64,000 nucleotides of DNA from Corallococcus caeni (GTDB lineage: Bacteria; Myxococcota; Myxococcia; Myxococcales; Myxococcaceae), in contig NZ_BTTW01000005.1 in assembly GCF_036245865.1 (NCBI RefSeq), positions 558,001 to 622,000 of the forward strand, read 5' to 3'. Shown here one piece after another: positions 35,309 through 43,117 of the stretch (position 1 is the first letter of the stretch; each line of letters begins with the position of its first letter). The translations under genes were made by a program, and so were the position numbers. A model generated the notes under the pieces. It did no database searches. It saw only the letters and a list, made by a program, of their open reading frames with translations, and was not told where the DNA came from.

Positions 35309-37030
35309 ATGGCGGGTGCGCGGATGATGCGAGGACGTCTCGGTTGGATGCTGGGGGCGCTGGTCCTGTGGGTGGGCGCTTCGGGCTGCTCCCGGCGTGT
35401 GCCGGAAGCAACGCCCGCGGAGCAGGCGGTCGAGGACGCGCCCACGGTGTACGTGGCCAGGCGCATCCGCACGCTGGATGCCGCGAAGCCGGAGGCCCAG
35501 GCGCTCGCCGTGCGCGACGGCAAGGTGCTGGCCGTGGGCACGCGCGAGGAGGTGCTCGCCGTCGCGGGCGCCACCGCGCGCGTGGTGGAGCTGGGCGACG
35601 CGACGGTGGTGCCGGGCCTCACGGATTCGCACGGGCACCTGGCCGGGCTGGGTCAGGCGCTCGCGAGCGTGCGGCTGGAGGGTACCACGTCCCTGGAGGA
35701 GGTGCGCCAGCGGCTGGAGAAGGCCCCGTCCACCGCGCACCAGGGCGACTGGCTGGTGGGTCAGGGCTGGGACCAGAACGACTGGGCCACCCCGCGCTTC
35801 CCCACCCTCTTCGACATGGGCGAGCACCTGAAGGACACGCCCGTGGCGCTGTGGCGCATCGACGGGCACGCGCTGTGGCTCAACGGCGCGGCGCTCAAGC
35901 GCGCGAACATCACCCGCGACACGAAGGACCCGGAGGGCGGCACCATCGTGCGCCTGCCGGAGGGCGACCCCAGCGGCGTGCTCATCGACAACGCCATGGA
36001 CCTGGCGCTGAAGGTGCTGCCCCCGCCCACGCGTGAGCAGCACGAGGCGCACCTGCGCGCGGCGCTGGAGCACTGCGCGCGCGTGGGGCTCACCGGCGTG
36101 CACGACGCCGGCATGGACCTGCGGACCTTCCGCCTGCTCCAGGCCTGGGACAAGGCGGGCACCCTGCCCCTGCGCGTCTACGCCATGGCGGATGGCCAGA
36201 CGGACGACCGCGTGCAGTACCTCAAGGACGGCCCCTTCCAGGGGAAGCTCCTGACGATGCGCGCGGTGAAGCTCCTCCTGGACGGCGCGCTGGGCAGCCG
36301 GGGCGCGGCGCTGGGCGCGGCCTACAGCGACGAGCCCGGCCACCGCGGCCTGCTGCTCCTGTCCCCGGAGGAGTACGCCGCGCGCGTGCACGCCTTCGTG
36401 GGCCGCGGCTTCCAGGTGGCGACGCATGCGATTGGCGACCGCGCCAACACGCTGGTGCTGGACACGGTGCTGCGTGAGCTGGCGGCCACGGGGACGAAGG
36501 ACGCGCGCCCCCGCGTGGAGCACGCGCAGATCATGACCGCCGAGGACATCTCCCGGCTGGGCGCGAACGGCTTCGTCGCGAGCGTGCAGCCCACGCACGC
36601 CACCAGCGACATGCCCTGGGCGCAGAAGCGCGTGGGCCCGGACCGCATCCAGGGCGCCTATGCGTGGCAGAAGCTGAAGGCCGCGGGCGCGGTGCTGGCG
36701 CTGGGCAGCGACTTCCCGGTGGAGCGGCCGGACGTGCTCGCGGGGCTGTACGCGGCGCGCACGCGGCAGGACGCCAGTGGCCAGCCGCCGGGCGGGTGGC
36801 AGCCGGATCAGCGCCTGAGCGGTGAGGAGGCGCTGGAGGGCTTCACCGCGGGCGCGGCCTGGGCGTCCTTCGCGGAAGGGCAGCGCGGCCGGCTGAAGCC
36901 GGGCATGGACGCGGACTTCGTGGCGCTGTCGGTGGACCCCGTGGACGCGCCCCCGGCGGACCTGCTCACCGGGCAGGTCCGGCTGACGGTGGTCGCGGGC
37001 CGCGAGGTGTTCCGCGCGGACGCGAAGTAG
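35309..37030 (+). CDS. Exported amidohydrolase (YtcJ/AepA-like)
   Basis: 573 aa from the ATG at 35309 (alternatives at 35324 and 35327). Lipobox-like VGASGC near residue 27 indicates a lipoprotein. Amidohydrolase_3 architecture: beta-sandwich strands, first metal motif TDSHGHLAG, VATHAIGDRAN and VEHAQIM histidines, LGSDFPVE late aspartate and a C-terminal FTAGAAWASFAE segment. VARRIRTLDAAKPEAQALAV is typical of the YtcJ group. It hydrolyses an unknown amide or cyclic amidine. Its stop abuts the stop of the convergent DUF4139 gene with no gap. Confidence 0.88.
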   Translation: MAGARMMRGRLGWMLGALVLWVGASGCSRRVPEATPAEQAVEDAPTVYVARRIRTLDAAKPEAQALAVRDGKVLAVGTREEVLAVAGATARVVELGDATVVPGLTDSHGHLAGLGQALASVRLEGTTSLEEVRQRLEKAPSTAHQGDWLVGQGWDQNDWATPRFPTLFDMGEHLKDTPVALWRIDGHALWLNGAALKRANITRDTKDPEGGTIVRLPEGDPSGVLIDNAMDLALKVLPPPTREQHEAHLRAALEHCARVGLTGVHDAGMDLRTFRLLQAWDKAGTLPLRVYAMADGQTDDRVQYLKDGPFQGKLLTMRAVKLLLDGALGSRGAALGAAYSDEPGHRGLLLLSPEEYAARVHAFVGRGFQVATHAIGDRANTLVLDTVLRELAATGTKDARPRVEHAQIMTAEDISRLGANGFVASVQPTHATSDMPWAQKRVGPDRIQGAYAWQKLKAAGAVLALGSDFPVERPDVLAGLYAARTRQDASGQPPGGWQPDQRLSGEEALEGFTAGAAWASFAEGQRGRLKPGMDADFVALSVDPVDAPPADLLTGQVRLTVVAGREVFRADAK

Positions 37031-39052
37031 CTACAGGTCCGCTTCGTAGGAGAGCGACTCGATGCGCTGGTTCGCCTCCGTCTGCAGACGGGTGCGCTCC
37101 TGCTCGAGTCGCTCCAGCTCCCGGCCGATGCTCTCCAGCCGGTCCTCCTGCGCGTTGAGCTTGGTGACGAAGCGCTCCACCAGCTCGCGCTGGGACGCGC
37201 CGCTCTTGAGCGAGTCGATGTTGGAGCGGATCCGCTCCTGGTCCTTGAAGAGCTGGGTGCGCTCCTCGTCCAGCCGCTGCACGTCGCGGGTGACCTGGGA
37301 GAGCTTCTCGCGCATGGCCACCACGTCGCGCAGGGCCTGGGCGACGCGCGGGTCGATGAAGCGCGAGTCGAGGAAGAACGTCACCTCCTCCAGCCCCAGG
37401 TTGCCGAGGTAGTACTGGCGCTGTCCCTTGGTGCGCTCGGTGACGGTGAGCGTGTCGGAGGCGCCCGGGGCCAGCTCGCGCTTGAAGCGCCAGAAGCCGT
37501 CCGTCGTCTCCGCGGGGGCGGCCGTGTCCTTCAGCTCCCAGCCGGTGCGCGGGTGCTCCACGTAGAGCACCTGGGGACGCTTCGCCTTGTTGCGCGCGAG
37601 GACCTTCGTGCGGCGCTGGTGGAAGAACTCCACGATGAGCGTGCCCCGGCCGAGCCGCGCGCGGAACACCGGGCCGTCCTCCAGGTCCTGCTCCACGGAC
37701 ACGGTGCAGGACAGCTCGACGGCGTAGGGGACGAAGCGCACGTCGTCGGGCTTGAGGGTGTCGAGCATCGCCTCGCCCACGTAGGTCTCGTCCTCGGTGA
37801 TGGTGACGGGGCCGCCCTCCAGCGTGAGGCCGGTGGTGTTCTTGAACTCGATGCAGGCCATCGGGTTCTTCTCACGCGTGGAGCGGTTGTAGAGCAGCAC
37901 GCGGCGGCCCTCGAAGGGGCGGTGCAGGATGGGCACGAGCGCGCTCTGGTTGCGGTGCACGGTGACGGGGCGATCCACGCCGTACTCGAAGAGGTCGCCC
38001 ACCTCCTTCGTCAGCGTCGTCACGGCGGTGCTCTGCTCCAGCGTCTCGCGCATGCCACCGCGGCCGCCGCCGCCAATCATGGGGCCGCCCTTGGCCCGCA
38101 TGCGGGGGGCCGGGGCGGGCGCGGCCATGGGCATGATGCTGGCCATGGGGGCGGCGCCCTGGCTGCCGAAGCCGTCTTCGGCCTCCATGTCCATGGCGGG
38201 CTCGAAGGCGCTCTCGTGGGCCTCCTGGGGGATGACGGGCGCGACGCCGGTCTCCGAGCGCACCTCCACGACGGGGCGGCGCAGGTAGCGGGGGTTGTAG
38301 AGGTCGTGGACGAAGGACACGGGCAGGCCGGCGATGAGGGACAGCTCCACGTCCACCCAGTCCTCGTCGCCGGTGTTGTCCACCAGGGCCCAGCCCTGGA
38401 GGAGGGGCGGTTTCCCCTCGTCCAGGAGGATGCGGTAGCTGGTCTTCCACACGGGGGACTCCAGCACGTAGCTGACGAACAGCTCGCGCGAGCCCTCTCC
38501 GGCGGTGAGGATGGACAGCCGCTTGGAGTCCTTCTTGTACGAGGACATGACGGTGGCCAGGTAGAACTCCAGGTCCTTGCGCACGGCCTCGTCGAGGAAC
38601 TCCAGTTCGCCCAGCTCCAGCACGTCGAAGGTGCGCAGCGACGCGCCGACGAGCAGCGTGAGGAAGGGGCGCACGACGCTCGCTTCCCCCTGCACGACGG
38701 GCAGGGACTCGAGGCCGACGATGGCGCCCTCCACCTGCGCGGCGCCAACGCGAGCGCGCACGCGGGCGCCCTTCACCTGGCCGAGCAGCGCGGTGAGGCT
38801 GCCGTGTTCGGGGATGCGGATGGTGGCTTCGGAGAGGAGCTGCTCCAGGGGCTTGGTGGAGTCGTAGCTCACGGCGGACACGGAGCCGCCGTTCAAGTCC
38901 AGCACGGTCATGGACTTGAGGACGTCGTTCATGTCGCGCGCCTTGAAGTCCAGGTGCGCGGTCTCGCTGCCGGTCACCTTCCCCCGGCGCTCGAAGTAGC
39001 CGACGCCGTGCTTGTAGAGGACGACACGGCGGATGGACAGGGGCGAAGGCAT
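37031..39052 (-). CDS. DUF4139 domain protein with C-terminal coiled coil
   Basis: 673 aa, no signal peptide. N-terminal part (about 1-180: RRVVLYKHGVGYFERRG, MNDVLKSMTVLDLNGG), central DUF4139-type beta domain (about 185-560: SRELFVSYVLESPVWKTSYRI, LVDNTGDEDWVDVELSLIAGLPVSF) interrupted by a Met/Pro/Gly-rich low-complexity insert (about 275-340), and a C-terminal charged coiled coil (about 590-665). DUF4139 is also found in mucoidy-inhibitor-A-type proteins; function unknown. ATG at 39052. Confidence 0.82.
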   Translation of the reverse strand: MPSPLSIRRVVLYKHGVGYFERRGKVTGSETAHLDFKARDMNDVLKSMTVLDLNGGSVSAVSYDSTKPLEQLLSEATIRIPEHGSLTALLGQVKGARVRARVGAAQVEGAIVGLESLPVVQGEASVVRPFLTLLVGASLRTFDVLELGELEFLDEAVRKDLEFYLATVMSSYKKDSKRLSILTAGEGSRELFVSYVLESPVWKTSYRILLDEGKPPLLQGWALVDNTGDEDWVDVELSLIAGLPVSFVHDLYNPRYLRRPVVEVRSETGVAPVIPQEAHESAFEPAMDMEAEDGFGSQGAAPMASIMPMAAPAPAPRMRAKGGPMIGGGGRGGMRETLEQSTAVTTLTKEVGDLFEYGVDRPVTVHRNQSALVPILHRPFEGRRVLLYNRSTREKNPMACIEFKNTTGLTLEGGPVTITEDETYVGEAMLDTLKPDDVRFVPYAVELSCTVSVEQDLEDGPVFRARLGRGTLIVEFFHQRRTKVLARNKAKRPQVLYVEHPRTGWELKDTAAPAETTDGFWRFKRELAPGASDTLTVTERTKGQRQYYLGNLGLEEVTFFLDSRFIDPRVAQALRDVVAMREKLSQVTRDVQRLDEERTQLFKDQERIRSNIDSLKSGASQRELVERFVTKLNAQEDRLESIGRELERLEQERTRLQTEANQRIESLSYEADL

Positions 39053-39175
39053 GCGCGGGGCTCCGGGTGCGGTGTGGACGTGGGGTCTGGTCTAGCAGTG
39101 CCGGGGGACGGGGTTCCACTCCGGGTGGGGATGGCCGCCCTGGCATGCTGCCGGAGCGTCATTCCCGGGAGATGC

Positions 39176-39877
39176 ATGCGCGGACTGTGTTGGCTGTGGG
39201 TAGGGCTGCTCTGGAGCTGTGCGTCGACACCCTCCTCGACGGCGTTCTCGCCGGAGGTCTTCTGGGCGGAGGCGGAGACTGGGAGTGAGTGCGCGGACGG
39301 AGACGAGGACCAGTGCCTCGCGCCGCTGTGCGTGGATGGGGCCTGCGCGTTGTTCCGGTGCGAGGACTTGGAGCCGGGCCGCGTGGTGCGCACGCGGGGA
39401 GCGCTCGCGCCGCCGGTGTTCGTGGCTCCGGGCAGTGGGCCGCAGCGGACGTGGGGCAGTGCTCAGGGCCTGCCGGGCGATGCGACTCCCGTCATGGTGT
39501 TCCGCTGGTATCCGCGCGAGAAGCTGCCCAGCGAGGTGAAGCGGCAGAAGGCGCTGGAGGAGTGGGCGAAGCGGCCCAAGGAGCGGCACCACATCTTCCC
39601 GCAGGCGTTCAAGAAACACTTCGTCAACAAGGGCATCGACATCCACCAATACGTCATTGCCATTGATGCGGAACTGCACAAGCGCATCCACCGTGGAGCG
39701 GATGGCGGCCCATGGAACCAGGAATGGTGGAGCTACATTGTTTCGAAAGGAGCCTTCGCCGCGCAGGAGGCACACTTCGAGCAGGCCTCCCTGATGATTC
39801 AGAAATACGGTCTCTTTGGCCTGACCATGACCTACTGGCAGCAGGTGGACCTCGCGCCCATTCCGGTGGAGGACTGA
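39176..39877 (+). CDS. sitA6-like: SitA6-like polymorphic toxin lipoprotein with AHH nuclease-type domain
   Basis: 233 aa. A very short signal with lipobox LLWSC (Cys15; Trp at -2 is unusual), then a five-cysteine segment (Cys39, 47, 52, 57, 62), a linker, and a C-terminal AHH/HNH-like domain: ERHHIFPQAFKKHF (His138-His139), GIDIHQYVIAID, ELHKRIHRG and WNQEWWSYI. This matches the myxobacterial paralogous lipoprotein family (TIGR02269) identified with SitA6, toxins passed between cells by TraAB outer-membrane exchange. The next gene, 3 bp on, is the matching double-CXXCG immunity type. Codon use is less GC-biased than its neighbours, notably in the C-terminal half. Family name is from memory of the motif set. 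Confidence 0.82.
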   Translation: MRGLCWLWVGLLWSCASTPSSTAFSPEVFWAEAETGSECADGDEDQCLAPLCVDGACALFRCEDLEPGRVVRTRGALAPPVFVAPGSGPQRTWGSAQGLPGDATPVMVFRWYPREKLPSEVKRQKALEEWAKRPKERHHIFPQAFKKHFVNKGIDIHQYVIAIDAELHKRIHRGADGGPWNQEWWSYIVSKGAFAAQEAHFEQASLMIQKYGLFGLTMTYWQQVDLAPIPVED

Positions 39878-39880
39878 GCG

Positions 39881-40591
39881 GTGCGCTACTTCGAATTGGC
39901 CGATCCCAGGGATCCCGACTCCAGGCAGTGGAGCGGCACGTACCGGGCCACGCGCAAGTGGTGCCTACCGGGAGTCGACTGTCCCCGCTGCACGCCCTGG
40001 GGCGGCATGTTGGCCTATGCGTCGGTGGACCTGTCCAACCTGACGGAGAGCGACGTGCTGACGAGCGGATGGCCCCAACCGCGGGAGGAGTACGCGCGGC
40101 GTGCGGCCTTGGTGCGCCCGTTCGTGCCACCAGAACTTCCTCTTGAGCCGGGCTGTAGCTTCGGTCCCCTGGTAGGAACAGCGATGGGCAAGTTCGGTCC
40201 CATCACCGCGAGGCCTTCGTGGGAAGTGCTGGTGCGGGAGGACACGCTCACAGCACTTCAGGACGCAGGACTCAAAGGCATCATCCCGGTCCGGGCTGAC
40301 CTGCGGAACCGCCGTACGAAGGAGCTTCCGCAATACGAACTGGAAGCGCGCCCCCTGGTGAAGCTGCATCCCGCCTGCATCCAGGATCGGGTGGCCACCT
40401 GCGAGTACTGCGGACGCCACGGCTTCTCGCTCCCACCGGAGCGCTGGCTGCTGGGTGAATCCATCCCCAAGGACCTGGACCTCTTCGGCGTGGAAGAAAC
40501 CACCCGCATCGTCGTCTCCGAGCGCTTCGTCGACACCGTGAACCGGCTGGGCCCCAGTGACGTGGTCTACCGGGAGATCACCGTGGAGTAG
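39881..40591 (+). CDS. sitI6-like: SitI6-like double-CXXCG immunity protein
   Basis: 236 aa, no signal peptide, so cytoplasmic, as expected for an antidote to a nuclease. Two Cys pairs: Cys34-Cys37 (DCPRCTPWGG, where the usual Gly is Thr) and Cys174-Cys177 (CEYCGRHG), forming the double-CXXCG pattern known from a myxobacterial paralog family (TIGR02264, gmx_para_CXXCG). Probably binds zinc. GTG start preceded by GGAGGACTGAGC, 3 bp after the toxin stop, so the pair is coupled. Protection of the producer against the upstream toxin is inferred from the conserved pairing. Confidence 0.82.
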   Translation: MRYFELADPRDPDSRQWSGTYRATRKWCLPGVDCPRCTPWGGMLAYASVDLSNLTESDVLTSGWPQPREEYARRAALVRPFVPPELPLEPGCSFGPLVGTAMGKFGPITARPSWEVLVREDTLTALQDAGLKGIIPVRADLRNRRTKELPQYELEARPLVKLHPACIQDRVATCEYCGRHGFSLPPERWLLGESIPKDLDLFGVEETTRIVVSERFVDTVNRLGPSDVVYREITVE

Positions 40592-40593
40592 CG

Positions 40594-41808
40594 ATGCAAC
40601 GACTGTCTTTTCGCCAGGGATTCATCGCGGTGGCATGGGTGGCCCTGGTCCTGCTCATGGGCTGCGGGGCTTCCCGGCCCAGGGGCTTCATCAGCGTGAC
40701 GGAGTTCCCTCCCGGAAGTTCCACGGAGGAAGCCCCCAAGTCCTGGCAGGACGCTCGCGTGGGAGACCGCGTGGAGTATGTCTTCGACGCGGCCGTCTCC
40801 GGCTCGGGCCGGGGAGGCAGCTCCTCGGCGGGCCAGCTCTTCGTGGAGGTCGTCGCCGTCCAGGCTCCCTGGGTCTGGCTCTCCATCCGCATCGCGCGGA
40901 ATGACGGCCAGCCCCATCCGCATCCGTTCCTGAGCCACGACTTCGTGCTGCCCATGCGCATGGGGGAGGCCCCACCCAATCTCCCCGATCCCATCAAGGA
41001 CGGCAGCACCAGCATCACCCGCGTCTGGGCCTTTGCCGCCGGTCAACATTGGAGCGCACGGCAGTTCGCCCGTGACGATTCCTTGGGGGATGGCCCCATG
41101 CAGCAATGGCTCTATGCCACGACTCCCGGCCCGCTCTATCTCACCAACGGCCTGCTCAGGATCTACTTCGGCGCGGTCAGCCCCAGCGATTTCGCCATTC
41201 ACTCGCTCACGCTCGTGTCCTTCCAGCGGGGCTCCGGTGCCACCCAGGGAACGCCTCCCGCCATGGACCACCCTTGGGGCCCCGGCACCTGGTACGAGAT
41301 ACGGGAGCGGACCCACCAGGGCGTCTCCGATAAGCGCGTCTGCCTGGACGCGGAACAGGGCTACCTGCGGCGCAAGATCTGGACCCGGCCGCCAACCGGT
41401 AAGCGGTGCGAGCACTTCCAGGGAGCGGCGGTCCTATCGCTGGAGGACGCCCTGCTCAACCTCGTCAACAAGACCGTCGGCGTGCCCACCTGGCCGCCTC
41501 TCAATGACGGAAGGCCTCTCCCGCGGCAGGGACGGCTTCAGCTGGGGCAGGACGCCTTGCCGGTCTATCTCGACGAAACCCCGAATGGGCAGGAGTACGT
41601 CAGCCTCAAGGTGGCCGTCCGGGCCTTCGCCACCGACGTGTGGAGCCCCGTGCTCCGAGGGCTCCCCATGGAAGTCCGCTTCAACCAGGTGTCCGAGGAG
41701 ACGGTCTGGCAACCCTGGGCAGGCGTGCACCATTTCATCTCAAGCTCCAGACTCTCGGGCTGGGGCACGTGGATGGAGCCCTCCGAGCTGTCTTCCAGCA
41801 CACGTTGA
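40594..41808 (+). CDS. Lipoprotein of unknown function, paralog A (DUF6068-like)
   Basis: 404 aa. Signal peptide with lipobox VLLMGC (Cys24), then a Ser/Pro linker and a single domain clearly alignable with the next protein: ARVGDRVEYVF, VEVVAVQAPWVWLS, LYATTPGPLYLTNGLL, LTLVSFQRG, MDHPWGPGTWYEIRE, KRVCLDAEQGYLRRK. I think this is the myxobacterial DUF6068 family, unverified. It starts 2 bp after the immunity gene stop, whose end carries its Shine-Dalgarno GTGGAG, so it is in the same operon as the Sit pair. Codon use is less GC3-rich than in paralog B. Role unknown; envelope location is expected. Confidence 0.78.
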   Translation: MQRLSFRQGFIAVAWVALVLLMGCGASRPRGFISVTEFPPGSSTEEAPKSWQDARVGDRVEYVFDAAVSGSGRGGSSSAGQLFVEVVAVQAPWVWLSIRIARNDGQPHPHPFLSHDFVLPMRMGEAPPNLPDPIKDGSTSITRVWAFAAGQHWSARQFARDDSLGDGPMQQWLYATTPGPLYLTNGLLRIYFGAVSPSDFAIHSLTLVSFQRGSGATQGTPPAMDHPWGPGTWYEIRERTHQGVSDKRVCLDAEQGYLRRKIWTRPPTGKRCEHFQGAAVLSLEDALLNLVNKTVGVPTWPPLNDGRPLPRQGRLQLGQDALPVYLDETPNGQEYVSLKVAVRAFATDVWSPVLRGLPMEVRFNQVSEETVWQPWAGVHHFISSSRLSGWGTWMEPSELSSSTR

Positions 41809-41870
41809 CCCCGAACACGCGGCCACCGTCCACGCGGATCCGCGCGGGGCTCCGTGTATCTAACGGCCGC

Positions 41871-43115
41871 ATGCGACGCCCCCTCTTCCGCGCTCCCCTC
41901 CTGCTGTGCTCCGCGCTCCTCCTGAGCACCGGCTGCGAGAGCATGAAGCCCCGTGCCGTCTCCCCCTCCGACGGCACCACCGCCACCGAACCGCCCGACG
42001 CCTCCGTCCCCACCCAGGCCTCCGTGCCGGACGCGGGCGCGCCCACTCCCGAAGAGACCACCGCCACGCCGTCACCGTGGCAGCGCGCCCGCGTGGGCGA
42101 CCGCGTGGAGTACGCCTTCTCCGCCCACCGGGGCCGCCCGGGCTCGGACACCGGCGTGGGCGTGGCCGGCCATGTCGCGCTGGAGGTCGTCGCCGTGCAG
42201 GCGCCGTGGGCGTGGCTCACCGTCACCTTCACGGATGATCAGGGCAGGCCCCTGCTCCACCCGCGCCTCTCCCAGCCCCGCGTGCTGCCCATGCGCCTGG
42301 AGTTGACGCAGCCGTGGAAGGAGGAACACCGCGGCCAACGCTCCACCGAACAGACCACCGCCGCCGGCCGTGCGTGGGACGCGCGCCGCTTCCTGGACGA
42401 CCGCCGCCCCAGCGACGGCCCCCTCCAGAACCGCCTCTACGCCACCGAGCCCGGACCGCTGTACCTCACCCACGGCCTGCTCGACGCCAGCACCACGCTC
42501 TCCGGCTTCGGCGCCAGCGGCAGCCAGCAGCTCACGCTCGTGTCCTTCCGCCAGGGCACCGACGGCGCGGGCACCGTGCCCATGCTCGACCACGCGTGGG
42601 GCCCGGGCACCTGGTACGACGTGCGCCAGGACCTCTCCGGCACGGCCTCCGTGCGCCGCGTCTGCCTGGGCGCGGAGGGCGGCTTCCTCCTGCGCAAGGA
42701 GGCCACCAGCCCCACCGGCGACGCGCCGTGCGCGGACTTCCAGGACGCCGAAACCACGCCCCTGGAAGAGGCCGTGCTCGACGCGGTCAGCGAGGCCGTC
42801 AGCCAGCCGCAGCAGTGGCCGCCCGTCACCGCCGGCACCGCGCCGTCGCGCCGCGAGACCTTCACCGTCGCCCAGCACCCCATCCCCGCCGTCGTCTTCG
42901 AAGCGCCCGCGGGCGAGGGCGCCGAGCGCCGCGTGCAGGTCACCCACTACGCCGCGGAGCCGTGGGGCACCGCGCTCCAGGGGCTCGCGGACGAGGCCCG
43001 CTTCACCCCGCTCTCCGACGCCGTCTTCCGCGCCCCGCCGAAGGGCAAGCGCGTGGCCGAGGACAGCACCGCGCTCGCGGGCTGGGGCAGGTGGGTCAAG
43101 GACGGCGGGCAGTAG
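41871..43115 (+). CDS. Lipoprotein of unknown function, paralog B (DUF6068-like)
   Basis: 414 aa. Signal peptide with lipobox LLLSTGC (Cys near 22), a longer Thr/Pro/Ala-rich linker, then the same domain as the preceding gene: ARVGDRVEYAF, LEVVAVQAPWAWL, VLPMRLEL, LYATEPGPLYLTHGLL, LTLVSFRQG, MLDHAWGPGTWYDVR, RRVCLGAEGGFLLRK. The tandem copies are diverged but collinear. Sixty-two bp separate them. Unlike copy A its codons are typically GC3-rich, suggesting that B is the resident gene or has been resident longer. Convergent with the patatin gene. Confidence 0.78.
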   Translation: MRRPLFRAPLLLCSALLLSTGCESMKPRAVSPSDGTTATEPPDASVPTQASVPDAGAPTPEETTATPSPWQRARVGDRVEYAFSAHRGRPGSDTGVGVAGHVALEVVAVQAPWAWLTVTFTDDQGRPLLHPRLSQPRVLPMRLELTQPWKEEHRGQRSTEQTTAAGRAWDARRFLDDRRPSDGPLQNRLYATEPGPLYLTHGLLDASTTLSGFGASGSQQLTLVSFRQGTDGAGTVPMLDHAWGPGTWYDVRQDLSGTASVRRVCLGAEGGFLLRKEATSPTGDAPCADFQDAETTPLEEAVLDAVSEAVSQPQQWPPVTAGTAPSRRETFTVAQHPIPAVVFEAPAGEGAERRVQVTHYAAEPWGTALQGLADEARFTPLSDAVFRAPPKGKRVAEDSTALAGWGRWVKDGGQ

Positions 43116-43117
43116 CG

